DNA of 13,691 bases, taken from contig JAFAZM010000096.1 in the NCBI GenBank assembly GCA_019239785.1, positions 1 to 13,691 on the forward strand. The letters are read 5' to 3'. Below, piece after piece: positions 5,386 to 12,233 of this stretch. Positions within the stretch are counted from its first letter, which is position 1. The number at the start of each line of letters is the position of its first letter. The notes beneath the pieces are model-generated. The model had not been told where the DNA came from. It did no database searches and was given only the letters and a program-made list of their open reading frames with translations. Made by a program: the position numbers and the translations under genes. This DNA is from Sphingomonadaceae bacterium. Lineage in GTDB: Bacteria; Pseudomonadota; Alphaproteobacteria; Sphingomonadales; Sphingomonadaceae.

Positions 5386-6756
5386 ATGACGAAATCCGCA
5401 GCCGCATCGCCGGCCATCCTGGCGGCGCTGGCGCTCGCCGCAGCGCCGGCTGGGGCGCAGGACCATGGCGCGGCCGCCGCTCTCGCCACGCCACCCGTGA
5501 CCGCGGCGACGGCGCGCGCGCAGACGCCGCTCGGCGCGGCGTTCGACGCCGCAGATCGCGGCGAGCTCGCCCCGCTCCGGCAGCTCGCCGCGAGCGCCCG
5601 CGGCGAGCTGGCGCTGCTGGTGCGCACCCGGCTCACCCTCGCGCGCTTTGAGGGGCTTGCGGACCTGCCCGCTTTGGCTCGGATCGCGGGCAGCCGGGAT
5701 GCGGCGCTGCGGGAGGCGGCGCTGTCGCTGCTCTCCGCCGACGCTTTCCTGCGCGGCGCCTATGCCGATGCGGCGCGCTGGGGCCGCGCCTATGGCGAGG
5801 CGCAGGCGGCGCGCGGCGATGCCGCTGGGGCGGCGCGGACCGCGCAGCAGGCGCAGGTCGCCGCCCTGCTCGCCGGTCACGCCGCGCAGAGCCTCGAGGG
5901 CGCGGTCGCCGAACGCAGCATCCCGGCGCATACCGATCGCGTCGGCCTGCCGCGGATCGACATCGCCGTGAACGGCCAGGCCCAGGAAGCGGTGTTCGAC
6001 ACCGGCGCCAGCCTCTCCGTCCTCTCCACCGCGACGGCCCGGCGGCTCGGCGTCACCATCATCGAGGGCGGCGCCAGCGTCGGCAACGGCGTCGAGGGCA
6101 ATGTCGCGGTGCGGCTCGGCATCGTCGACCGCCTGGAGATCGCCGGCGCGGTGCTGCGCAACGTGCCCTTCCTGATCATCGACGATGCCCAGCTCACCTT
6201 CCCGGTGCCCGGCGGCTACGACATCCGCGCGATCGTCGGACTGCCGGTGATGCACGCGCTCGGGCGGATGCGGATCGAGCCGGCGGCGGGCCGCTTCACC
6301 TTGCTGCCGGCCGTGGCCGCACCGGCGGGACCGCCCAACCTGGTCGCGACCGCGGGGCAGGTCTTCGTCAAGGTCGCGGTGGACGGCCGGGAGGTGCCGC
6401 TGCACCTCGACACCGGCGCCAATCAGAGCGCGCTCAGCGCCCGCTATGCCGCCGCCAACCCGGCGCGGGTCGCCGCGCTCGCCACCGGCCAGGCGCGGAT
6501 GGCGAGCGCCGGCGGCACGGCCAGCACGCGCTTCGCCACCTGGCGCGACCCGCCGCTCGCGCTGGCCGGACGCGCATTGCCGCTGCTGTCATTGCGGATC
6601 GGGCTGGCGGCGCCCGGCGCCCCGGAGCCGCGCGACAACGGCACGCTCGGCTCGGACGCGCTGCGCGCGTTCGAAAGCTACACGCTGGACTTTCGCGCGA
6701 TGCGGCTGGAGGTGGGGCCTGCGGTCCCGGCGCCGGCACCCGCCGCGGCGCACTAG
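5386..6756 (+). CDS. Exported protein with two retropepsin-like aspartic protease domains
   Basis: The 456-residue protein starts with a signal peptide (hydrophobic run ILAALALAAAP, cleavage near AGA-Q25). The ATG at 5386 follows GAGGAG (5374-5379) by 6 bases. An alanine-rich helical region (about 45-170) precedes two beta-rich domains. The first has FDTGASLSVLS with catalytic-type D205 and a later AIVGLPVMHALGRM. The second has LDTGANQSALS with D342 and later GTLGSDALRAFESYTLDF. Each resembles the aspartyl protease family of bacterial retropepsins (Asp_protease_2 type), where two DTG sites normally come from two chains. Here both are on one chain, so a pepsin-like internal dimer is possible. 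It probably acts in the periplasm. The substrate is unknown. It diverges from the DUF2975 operon across 101 bases. Confidence 0.8.
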   Translation: MTKSAAASPAILAALALAAAPAGAQDHGAAAALATPPVTAATARAQTPLGAAFDAADRGELAPLRQLAASARGELALLVRTRLTLARFEGLADLPALARIAGSRDAALREAALSLLSADAFLRGAYADAARWGRAYGEAQAARGDAAGAARTAQQAQVAALLAGHAAQSLEGAVAERSIPAHTDRVGLPRIDIAVNGQAQEAVFDTGASLSVLSTATARRLGVTIIEGGASVGNGVEGNVAVRLGIVDRLEIAGAVLRNVPFLIIDDAQLTFPVPGGYDIRAIVGLPVMHALGRMRIEPAAGRFTLLPAVAAPAGPPNLVATAGQVFVKVAVDGREVPLHLDTGANQSALSARYAAANPARVAALATGQARMASAGGTASTRFATWRDPPLALAGRALPLLSLRIGLAAPGAPEPRDNGTLGSDALRAFESYTLDFRAMRLEVGPAVPAPAPAAAH

Positions 6757-6773
6757 GCCCCGCCGCCCATTCT

Positions 6774-6850
6774 CGTCATTGCGAGCCGAAGGCGCGGCAA
6801 TCCAGTGAGAGGCTGGATCGCCACGGCGCCCTCGGCGCCTCGCGATGACG
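6774..6850. repeat. Palindromic repeat, CGTCATTGCGAG type
   Basis: The ends cgtcattgcgag (6774-6785) and ctcgcgatgacg (6839-6850) pair at 11 of 12 positions. Inside, GCAATCCAG (6797-6805) faces CTGGATCGCC (6813-6822). The CGTCATTGCGAG...GCAATCCAG string is a common dispersed bacterial intergenic repeat. It lies between two convergent genes, 18 bases after one stop and 5 bases from the other. Confidence 0.85.
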
Positions 6851-6855
6851 CAGGA

Positions 6856-7332
6856 TCAGGTCTCGAGCGGGAAATAGTCCGCCAGCGCCCTCAGCGTCGC
6901 CTCCGCATTCCTGTGCTGGATGAACACCCCGCCGGCGTCCCGCCAGAGCTGGGCGTGGCGGAGCTGATCGTCGACGAGCACGTCGCCGGCGCGGCAATGC
7001 GCGCATTTCTCGCGGGCGAGGGTGGTGATGATCCGCGTGCCCGGGAAATATTCCGCGGCCCAGCGGCGCTTCTGGTCCGCCGCCCAATTGCCGCGCGGCA
7101 TCCCGGTGAGGATGATCGGATCGAGATGCTCCACCGCGTCGAACAGCCGCATCGCATCGGGCAGCAACGGCAGGCCGAAATAGAAATCGGGCGCCGCGGC
7201 GAGCTTGCGCCAGAAATGCACCGCTCCGTGGCGATCCTCGTACGCCGTCGGCGGCAGGCCCAGGATCGCGGTCGCGCCCTTGTCGAAATCGGCAAGGACG
7301 CCGTCGCAGTCGAGATAGAGCTGCCGGCTCAC
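6856..7332 (-). CDS. HAD superfamily hydrolase, 5'-nucleotidase-like
   Basis: The 158-residue protein has the HAD active-site set: motif I LDCDGVLADFD (D8 nucleophile and D10), motif II ILTGMP (T76), a motif III lysine in REK (K109), and motif IV DVLVDDQ (D121, D122). The layout resembles 5'(3')-deoxyribonucleotidase (NT5C) relatives, so phosphate removal from a nucleotide or RNA end is likely; the substrate is not known. A C110-x-x-C113 pair next to the lysine is unusual. The start is GTG at 7332, and it overlaps the stop of the upstream gene as GTGA, so the two are translationally coupled. It is the last gene of the apparent glpD operon. Confidence 0.85.
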   Translation of the reverse strand: MSRQLYLDCDGVLADFDKGATAILGLPPTAYEDRHGAVHFWRKLAAAPDFYFGLPLLPDAMRLFDAVEHLDPIILTGMPRGNWAADQKRRWAAEYFPGTRIITTLAREKCAHCRAGDVLVDDQLRHAQLWRDAGGVFIQHRNAEATLRALADYFPLET

Positions 7333-7697
7333 GGCCAGCGCGCGGGCGTCACCGTCACCGGCATCGGCAGTTCGAATTCGGTCCAGCCGCGCGCGGCGAT
7401 CACGTCGTTGCTCTCCTTCGCCTCGCGGCCCTCGGCGAGCGACCAGGTGATGTGGAAGGTCGAGCCGTCGGGACGGTCGGTGGTCCCGCCGAGGCGCACC
7501 ACCATGGCCTCGACGCCTTCGCCGTCGTCGGCGCGGCCGACGATCTCGGCCTCAGCCGGCGCCGGCAGCGGCGCGTCCTCCGGCGCACGGCCGAGGGTGA
7601 CATGGTCGGCGTCGACGTTCGGATAGGTAGGCGGGAATTGCTGCAGCAATTCCATGCGCTGATCGGGGTCGAGCTTCCAGCCGAGGACGTTTTCCAT
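7329..7697 (-). CDS. Putative 2H phosphoesterase-like protein
   Basis: No family is certain. The 122-residue soluble protein contains two H-x-T motifs, HVTL (H32, T34) and HITW (H82, T84), fifty residues apart. This is the signature of the 2H phosphoesterase superfamily (LigT-like), whose members open 2',3'-cyclic phosphates or cut other phosphodiesters. The context around the second motif (DRPDGSTFHITWSL) resembles domains of tRNA-ligase-type cyclic phosphodiesterases. It is shorter than LigT (about 180 residues). The ATG at 7697 lies 6 bases after the glpD stop. The ribosome-binding site is weak (GAAG-like), so it may rely on coupling. Its stop overlaps the start of the HAD gene. A joint role with the HAD enzyme in RNA-end or cyclic-nucleotide processing is inferred. 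Confidence 0.6.
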   Translation of the reverse strand: MENVLGWKLDPDQRMELLQQFPPTYPNVDADHVTLGRAPEDAPLPAPAEAEIVGRADDGEGVEAMVVRLGGTTDRPDGSTFHITWSLAEGREAKESNDVIAARGWTEFELPMPVTVTPARWP

Positions 7698-7703
7698 CGC
7701 TGC

Positions 7704-9161
7704 TCAACTTCGCTTCCGCACGGCCGTTCCGAGCCAATCGGCAAGCGCTTTCTGCTCCGCCTTCGACATGACCAGGCCGAGCTTGGACCGCCGCCACATT
7801 ATGTCCTCGGCGCTGCGCGCGAACTCGTTCTCGACCAGGTAGCGCACTTCCGCCTCGTAGAGGCCGGCGCCGAAATGACGGCCGAGGCCGGCGAGCGAGT
7901 CCGCGTCGCCGAGCAAAGCCTCCAGCCGGGTGCCGTAGGCGCCGGCCAGGCGGCGCAGCAGCGGCTGCGGCAGCCAGGCGCCGAGCGCAGCCATCCGTTC
8001 GTTGAACGCCGCGCTGACATTGCCGCCGGGAAGCGGACTGGTCGCCGTGAACTTGAGGCCCTTCGCGCCGATTTTGTCGAGCGCCTCGGCGGCGAGGTGG
8101 CGGGCGGTGGTGATCTTGCCGCCGAAGACCGAGAGCAGGCGCGGCCCCGGCGCCTTGTCCAGCTCCAGATGATAGTCGCGCGTGATGTCCTTCGCCTGCG
8201 CCTCGCCGTCGTCGTAGAGCGAGCGCACGCCGGCATAGGACCAGATCACCTCCGCGGGCGCGGTCTGCTTCGTGAAATAAAGGTTCGCCGCCGCGCAGAG
8301 ATAGGCGATCTCGTCCGTGTCGATCACCGCATCCTCGGGCCTCTCGACCGGAATGTCGGTGGTGCCGATCAGGCTGTGCGCGCCATAAGGCAAGGCGAAG
8401 ACCACCCGCCCGTCTGCCTCGTTCTGGAGGATGTAGGCCTGCTCGCCCTGCCAGAGCCGGGGCACGAGGATGTGGCTCCCCTTGACCAGCCGAGCGCGGC
8501 TCTTCGTCTCCGCGCCGAGCCGGCCCTTCAGCACCTCGGCGACCCAGGGGCCGGCCGCGTTCACGATCGATGTCGCACGGAGGGTGCGGCCGCCGGAGAG
8601 GGTCGCGGCCCAGGCGTCGCCCTCGCGGCGGGCGGAGAGCAATTCCGTCCGGGTCGCGATCTCGGCGCCGCGCTCATGCGCGTCGAGCGCGTTGAGCACG
8701 ACGAGCCGGCTGTCGTCGACCCAGGCGTCCCAATAGGAAGCGAGGCGGAAGCCGGGCTTCAGCGGCGCGCCCAATTCGGCCTCCCCGCGGCCGATCGCGC
8801 GCGAGCGCGGCAGGCTGCCGCGGCCGGCGAGCAGGTCGTAGAGCAGGAGCCCGGCGCGGATCAGCCAGAAGTGACGCCCGCCGGGCGGATCGGGAAGGAT
8901 GAAGCGCAGCGGCCGCACCAGGTGCGGGGCGGTGCGCAGCAATATCTCGCGCTCCTGCAGGGATTCGCGGACCAGGCCGAATTCATATTGCTCGAGATAG
9001 CGCAGGCCGCCGTGGATCAGTTTGGACGAGGCCGAGCTGGTATGGCCGGCGAGATCGTCCTTCTCGACCAGCAGCACGTCGAGCCCGCGCCCGGCCGCGT
9101 CGCGCGCGATCGCCGCTCCGTTGATGCCGCCGCCGACGACGAGGAGATCGAACCTGTCCAT
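7704..9161 (-). CDS. glpD: Glycerol-3-phosphate dehydrogenase (FAD, aerobic type)
   Basis: GlpD oxidises sn-glycerol 3-phosphate to dihydroxyacetone phosphate and passes electrons to ubiquinone at the inner membrane surface. The protein is 485 residues (E. coli 501). It has the FAD-binding loop VVGGGINGAAIARD (G10, G12, G15), the family signature SASSKLIHGGLRYLE, and a later GTTDIPVERPED. The C-terminal domain contains EVRYLVENEFARSAEDIMWRR, typical of the family. The frame is open to 9245, but the ATG at 9161 was chosen since it gives the standard MDRFDLLVVGGG start and the extension runs into a dispersed repeat. It is divergent from glpK and probably co-transcribed with the two small genes after it (6-base gap). 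No glpF or glpR is in the window. Confidence 0.96.
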   Translation of the reverse strand: MDRFDLLVVGGGINGAAIARDAAGRGLDVLLVEKDDLAGHTSSASSKLIHGGLRYLEQYEFGLVRESLQEREILLRTAPHLVRPLRFILPDPPGGRHFWLIRAGLLLYDLLAGRGSLPRSRAIGRGEAELGAPLKPGFRLASYWDAWVDDSRLVVLNALDAHERGAEIATRTELLSARREGDAWAATLSGGRTLRATSIVNAAGPWVAEVLKGRLGAETKSRARLVKGSHILVPRLWQGEQAYILQNEADGRVVFALPYGAHSLIGTTDIPVERPEDAVIDTDEIAYLCAAANLYFTKQTAPAEVIWSYAGVRSLYDDGEAQAKDITRDYHLELDKAPGPRLLSVFGGKITTARHLAAEALDKIGAKGLKFTATSPLPGGNVSAAFNERMAALGAWLPQPLLRRLAGAYGTRLEALLGDADSLAGLGRHFGAGLYEAEVRYLVENEFARSAEDIMWRRSKLGLVMSKAEQKALADWLGTAVRKRS

Positions 9162-9176
9162 CACGCACCGCCATAT

Positions 9177-9206
9177 CGTCATTGTGCGCAAAGCGAAGCA
9201 ATCCGG
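9177..9206 (+). repeat. One-armed copy of the CGTCATTG repeat
   Basis: CGTCATTGTGCGCA followed by AAGCGAAGCAATCCGG matches one arm of the element at 6774-6850 and of a widespread bacterial repeat. The matching second arm is missing. It starts 15 bases upstream of the glpD start codon. Confidence 0.7.
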
Positions 9207-9240
9207 TTCGTGGCACCGACGGGACAGGGAAGAAAAGCAT

Positions 9241-9381
9241 TTCACGCGAAGGACGCGAAGGAAGAAAGGCGCGAAGATCGCGAAGATTTTGCTCTCCCGC
9301 CCGGGGGCGGGATCAGATCGGCCAAGCCGTTAATCCCTTCCCCTTCGCGCCCTTCGCGCTTCTTCACGTCCTTCGCGCGAA
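9241..9381. repeat. Large CGCGAAGG inverted repeat
   Basis: The left arm (9241-9276) is a run of CGCGAAGG-like units starting ttcacgcgaaggacgcgaag. The right arm (9343-9381) is its near reverse complement, ending cttcacgtccttcgcgcgaa. Between them is a perfect 7-bp stem, tcccgcc (9295-9301) with ggcggga (9306-9312). The whole can fold into one long hairpin. It is a different family from the other elements in the window. Confidence 0.8.
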
Positions 9382-9511
9382 ATAAACGGCGTAGGGGCCT
9401 GTCGGCGACAGCTGAAACGAGGCGCTTTCGTGGAGGCTGGAAACCAGTCAGCCTTCGTGTCACCAAAGCCATATGGTTCCCGGCCTCCCGCCGGGGCGAC
9501 GGGACAGGGGC

Positions 9512-10975
9512 ATGACCGCAGAACAGATCCTCGTCATCGATGCGGGCACGACGAGCACGCGGGCGATGCTGTTCGCCGTGGACGGCACCTCCCTCGGCAG
9601 CGAGCAATGCGAGCTCAGGCAATCCTATCCGCGCCCCGGCTGGGTAGAGCATGATCCGGAGGAGATCTGGCGCTCCTCCCTGGCCTGCGCGCGCAAGATG
9701 GTGGCGCAGGCCGGCGGGGCGGAGGGGATCGCCGCGATCGGGATCACCAACCAGCGCGAGACTGTGGTGTTCTGGTCGCGGCGGACCGGGGAGGCGCTCG
9801 GGCCGGCGATCGTCTGGCAGGACCGGCGTACGGCCGCGTATTGCGCGCGGCTGAAGGATGAAGGCCACGAGCCGGCGCTGCAGGCGAAGACCGGGCTGCT
9901 GCTCGATCCCTATTTCAGCGCGACCAAGATCGCCTGGGCGCTGGAGAATATGGAGGCGGTCGCCGCGGCCGGCGACGACCTCTGCATCGGCACCGTCGAA
10001 TCCTGGCTGGTCTTCAGGTTGACCGGCGGGCTCCATATCTCCGACGCGACCAACGCCTCACGCACCGCTTTGATGGATATCCACAAGGGCCGCTGGGACG
10101 AGGGCCTGCTCGACCTGTTCGAGGTGCCGCGCGGCACTCTGCCGGAGATCGCCGACTGCGCCGGCCGCTATGGCGAGACGTCCTTGTTCGGCGCGCCGAT
10201 CCCGCTCTGCGGCATGGCCGGCGACCAGCAGGCGGCGGCGATCGGCCAGGCCTGCCTGGCGCCGGGCGAGACCAAGGCGACCTACGGCACCGGCGCCTTC
10301 GTGCTCACCCATACCGGCGACGAGGCGCCGCTGTCGCATCATCGGTTGCTCACGACGGTGGCCTGGCAGTTGGAGGGCAAGCGGGCCTATGCGCGCGAAG
10401 GCTCGGTCTTCGTCGCCGGCAGCCTGATCCAGTGGCTGCGCGACGAGCTTGGGCTGATCCGGACCGCGGCCGAGAGCGAAGAGCTGGCCCGCTCGGTCGC
10501 GGACAGCGGCGGGGTGATGCTGGTGCCGGCGCTGACCGGCCTCGGCGCGCCGCATTGGGCGCCGGATGCGCGCGCGGCGCTGTCGGGCCTCAGCTTCGCC
10601 ACCGGCCGCGCCCATATCGTCCGCGCCGCATTGGAGGCGCAGGCGCACCAGACCCACGATTTGATGAGAGCCTTCGCCGGCGACGGCGCCGAATGGCGCT
10701 GCCTCAAGGTCGACGGCGGCATGGTCGCCAACGACTGGCTGGCGCAGGATCTCGCCGATGTGCTGGATCTGGAGGTGGAGCGGCCGAAGTTCGTCGAGAC
10801 CACCGCGGTTGGGGCGGCGATGCTGGCCGGGGTCGGAGCGGGCCTGTTCGGCTCGCTCGAGGAGGCAGCGGTGATGCGGGGCGCAGTCGAACGATTTGTG
10901 CCCGATATGGCGCCGGAGGTGCGGGACGCCAGGCTGGCCGGATGGCGAGAGGCCGTCGGCAAAGTGCTCCGTTGA
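9512..10975 (+). CDS. glpK: Glycerol kinase
   Basis: GlpK phosphorylates glycerol with ATP to glycerol 3-phosphate, the substrate of GlpD, in the cytoplasm. The protein is 487 residues (E. coli 502) and belongs to the FGGY kinase fold. Visible motifs are the N-terminal phosphate loop DAGTTSTR (D10), GITNQRETVVFW (R82, E83), IVWQDRRTA, GLLLDPYFSATKIAW, TNASRTALMDIH, the catalytic-base motif GDQQAAAIGQ (D238), ATYGTGAF, ALTGLGAPHW and ETTAVGAAMLAG. The usual DQG at the start is DAG here, a mild departure. The ATG at 9512 was chosen over an earlier ATG at 9473 because the family start is MTAEQILVIDAG and GGGA lies 7 bases upstream. It is divergent from glpD. Confidence 0.96.
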   Translation: MTAEQILVIDAGTTSTRAMLFAVDGTSLGSEQCELRQSYPRPGWVEHDPEEIWRSSLACARKMVAQAGGAEGIAAIGITNQRETVVFWSRRTGEALGPAIVWQDRRTAAYCARLKDEGHEPALQAKTGLLLDPYFSATKIAWALENMEAVAAAGDDLCIGTVESWLVFRLTGGLHISDATNASRTALMDIHKGRWDEGLLDLFEVPRGTLPEIADCAGRYGETSLFGAPIPLCGMAGDQQAAAIGQACLAPGETKATYGTGAFVLTHTGDEAPLSHHRLLTTVAWQLEGKRAYAREGSVFVAGSLIQWLRDELGLIRTAAESEELARSVADSGGVMLVPALTGLGAPHWAPDARAALSGLSFATGRAHIVRAALEAQAHQTHDLMRAFAGDGAEWRCLKVDGGMVANDWLAQDLADVLDLEVERPKFVETTAVGAAMLAGVGAGLFGSLEEAAVMRGAVERFVPDMAPEVRDARLAGWREAVGKVLR

Positions 10976-11000
10976 AAAAATCCTCCCCTGAAAGGGGAGG
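10975..11000 (-). terminator. Intrinsic terminator on the minus strand, after mmsB
   Basis: An 8-bp stem (cctcccct at 10982-10989 with aggggagg at 10993-11000) has a 3-base loop. On the minus strand it is followed by one base and six T residues (complement of 10975-10980). It would stop transcription coming from the mmsB-type gene. The T-tract overlaps the last base of the glpK stop codon. Confidence 0.75.
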
Positions 11001-11113
11001 GGGACCAAGCGCAGCTTGGTGGTGGGGTATCAGCGGCCGGGGACGGTCTCGGACGCTGACACCCCTCCACCACCGCCCCCGGCGGCGGTCCCCCTCCCCC
11101 CTTGGGGGAGGAT
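10980..11113. repeat. CCTCCCC palindromic element between convergent glpK and mmsB
   Basis: The left end (starting atcctcccct) and the right end (ending tgggggaggat) are near reverse complements, and the pairing continues inward through GGGGGACC/GGTCCCCC. Each end also folds alone: 10982-11000, and cctccccc (11093-11100) with gggggagg (11104-11111). Further in, GGTGGTGGGGT faces ACCCCTCCACCACC, and tcagcg faces cgctga. The element reaches from just after the glpK stop to the first base of the opposite stop codon. Confidence 0.85.
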
Positions 11114-12009
11114 CATTGGGGCGCCTGCCAGCTGTCGTCGATCATCTTGATGATCGCGGAGAAATCCCTGCCGCCGCCGCCGAGCTCGGCGAAGCGCGCG
11201 TAGAGCGTTTCGGCCTCGGCCCCCATCGGCGTGTAGGCGTCGACGCTCTGCGCGGCCTCCATCGCCAGGCGCAGGTCCTTCAGCATCAGGGCCGCCGCGA
11301 AGCCGCCTTGATAGCCCCGATCGGCCGGGGTCTCCGGGCCGACGCCGGGGACCGGGCAATAAGTCGTCATCGACCAGCACTGGCCCGACGCCTTGGAGGA
11401 GATGTCGAAGAAGGTCTGCAGGTCGAGGCCGAGCTTGCGCGCCATCACGAAAGTCTCGCAGGTCGCCGCCATCGAAGCGCCGAGCAGCATGTTGTTGCAG
11501 ATCTTGGCGGCCTGGCCCGAGCCCGCCGCGCCGGCATGGATCACCGCCTTGCCCATGATCTCCAGATAGGGCCGGGCGCGCTCGAAGGCGGCATCGGTGC
11601 CGCCGACCATGAAGGTGAGGGTGCCGGCATCGGCGGCGGCGATGCCGCCGGAGACTGGCGCGTCGACCATCTCGTAGCCGGCGGCCGCGGCCTTTCCGAT
11701 CTCCTCGCGCGCGGTGGCGACGTCGATCGTCGAGCAGTCGATCAGAATCGCTTCCTTCGGCGCACAGCCGATGACATTGGTCTCGAAGACTTCGCGGACA
11801 TGCTTTCCGGCCGGCAGCATGGTGATCACCGCCTCGGCATTGGCGACCGCCTCCTGCGCCGAGCCGGCGCGGGCGGCGCCATGGCCTTCGGCGCGGAGCA
11901 GGGCGTCCTCGGACAGGTCGAAGGCGGTCACGTCGTGCCCCGCCTTGACCAGGTTCGCGGCCATCCCGCCGCCCATATTGCCCAAACCGATGAATGCCAC
12001 GCGTGCCAT
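11113..12009 (-). CDS. mmsB: 3-hydroxyisobutyrate dehydrogenase
   Basis: This enzyme oxidises 3-hydroxyisobutyrate to methylmalonate semialdehyde with NAD(P)+, a step of valine breakdown. The 298-residue length is normal for the family. It has the N-terminal dinucleotide-binding motif FIGLGNMGGGMAANL, the substrate-binding DAPVSGG (S120-G122), and the catalytic lysine K169 in GSGQAAKICNN. The C-terminal half has GYQGGFAAALMLKDLRLA, typical of the family. The ATG at 12009 has GGAG six bases upstream. The gene follows the enoyl-CoA hydratase gene on the same strand but is separated by a 208-base palindromic element, so co-transcription is uncertain. A related beta-hydroxyacid dehydrogenase with another substrate is the main alternative. 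Confidence 0.92.
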   Translation of the reverse strand: MARVAFIGLGNMGGGMAANLVKAGHDVTAFDLSEDALLRAEGHGAARAGSAQEAVANAEAVITMLPAGKHVREVFETNVIGCAPKEAILIDCSTIDVATAREEIGKAAAAGYEMVDAPVSGGIAAADAGTLTFMVGGTDAAFERARPYLEIMGKAVIHAGAAGSGQAAKICNNMLLGASMAATCETFVMARKLGLDLQTFFDISSKASGQCWSMTTYCPVPGVGPETPADRGYQGGFAAALMLKDLRLAMEAAQSVDAYTPMGAEAETLYARFAELGGGGRDFSAIIKMIDDSWQAPQ

Positions 12010-12025
12010 GTCTTACTCCACTTTT

Positions 12026-12233
12026 CCCTCTCCCCTTGTGGGAGCATCGGGCCGGTTGTGCCCCCGGCACAACCTGAACATCGCGGTGCGATGTTCACCC
12101 GATGCTGGTAGGGTGAGGGGTGCGAAGCGAAGCTTCGCGCGCTGCCTGCGGCAGCGCTACCCCTCACCCAGCTCCGTCTAAGTTCGCTGCGCTCACTAAG
12201 ACTGCGCAACCCTCTCCCACAAGGGGAGAGGGG
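12026..12233. repeat. Large nested palindromic element, cloverleaf-like
   Basis: A perfect 19-bp inverted repeat frames the element: ccctctccccttgtgggag (12026-12044) and its reverse complement (12214-12232). Inside are agcatcggg (12043-12051) with cccgatgct (12098-12106); ggttgtgc with gcacaacc; gaacatcgc with gcgatgttc; gggtgaggggt (12111-12121) with acccctcaccc (12159-12169); and, within that, gcgaagc with gcttcgc and gcgctgcc with ggcagcgc. The result is several hairpins on one closing stem. The right end touches the stop codon of the enoyl-CoA hydratase gene. Confidence 0.9.

Larger units (their letters stand above)
9162..9511. other. Divergent glpD-glpK spacer filled with repeats
   Basis: I see no gene in these 350 bases. 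It must hold the promoters of both glp genes, but I could not pick convincing -35/-10 pairs or a known GlpR operator. Most of the space is taken by a one-armed CGTCATTG repeat (9177-9206) and a large CGCGAAGG palindrome (9241-9381). A 6-bp hairpin (cccggc at 9479-9484 with gccggg at 9490-9495) stands 16 bases before the glpK start. Confidence 0.7.

Noticed and set aside
5329..6405. A 358-codon minus-strand frame opposite the aspartic protease gene
   Set aside because: It lacks recognisable motifs, while the plus strand has a signal peptide and two DTG motifs.
9241..9381. A CRISPR array, suggested by repeated CGCGAAGG units
   Set aside because: Units are short, have no regular spacers, and the two arms are in opposite orientation, so it is an inverted repeat; no cas gene is present.
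7452..9515. A 687-codon open frame on the plus strand opposite glpD
   Set aside because: glpD is certain on the other strand; the antisense frame has no family motifs and is the usual result of high G+C codon use.
10432..12111. A 559-codon plus-strand frame across the glpK end, the repeat and mmsB
   Set aside because: It passes through a palindromic element and opposes a clear dehydrogenase gene; its composition is arginine/glycine-rich shadow sequence.
12026..12233. A tRNA-like gene, because of the cloverleaf-like folding
   Set aside because: Stem lengths, size and the missing T-loop and acceptor features do not fit a tRNA.
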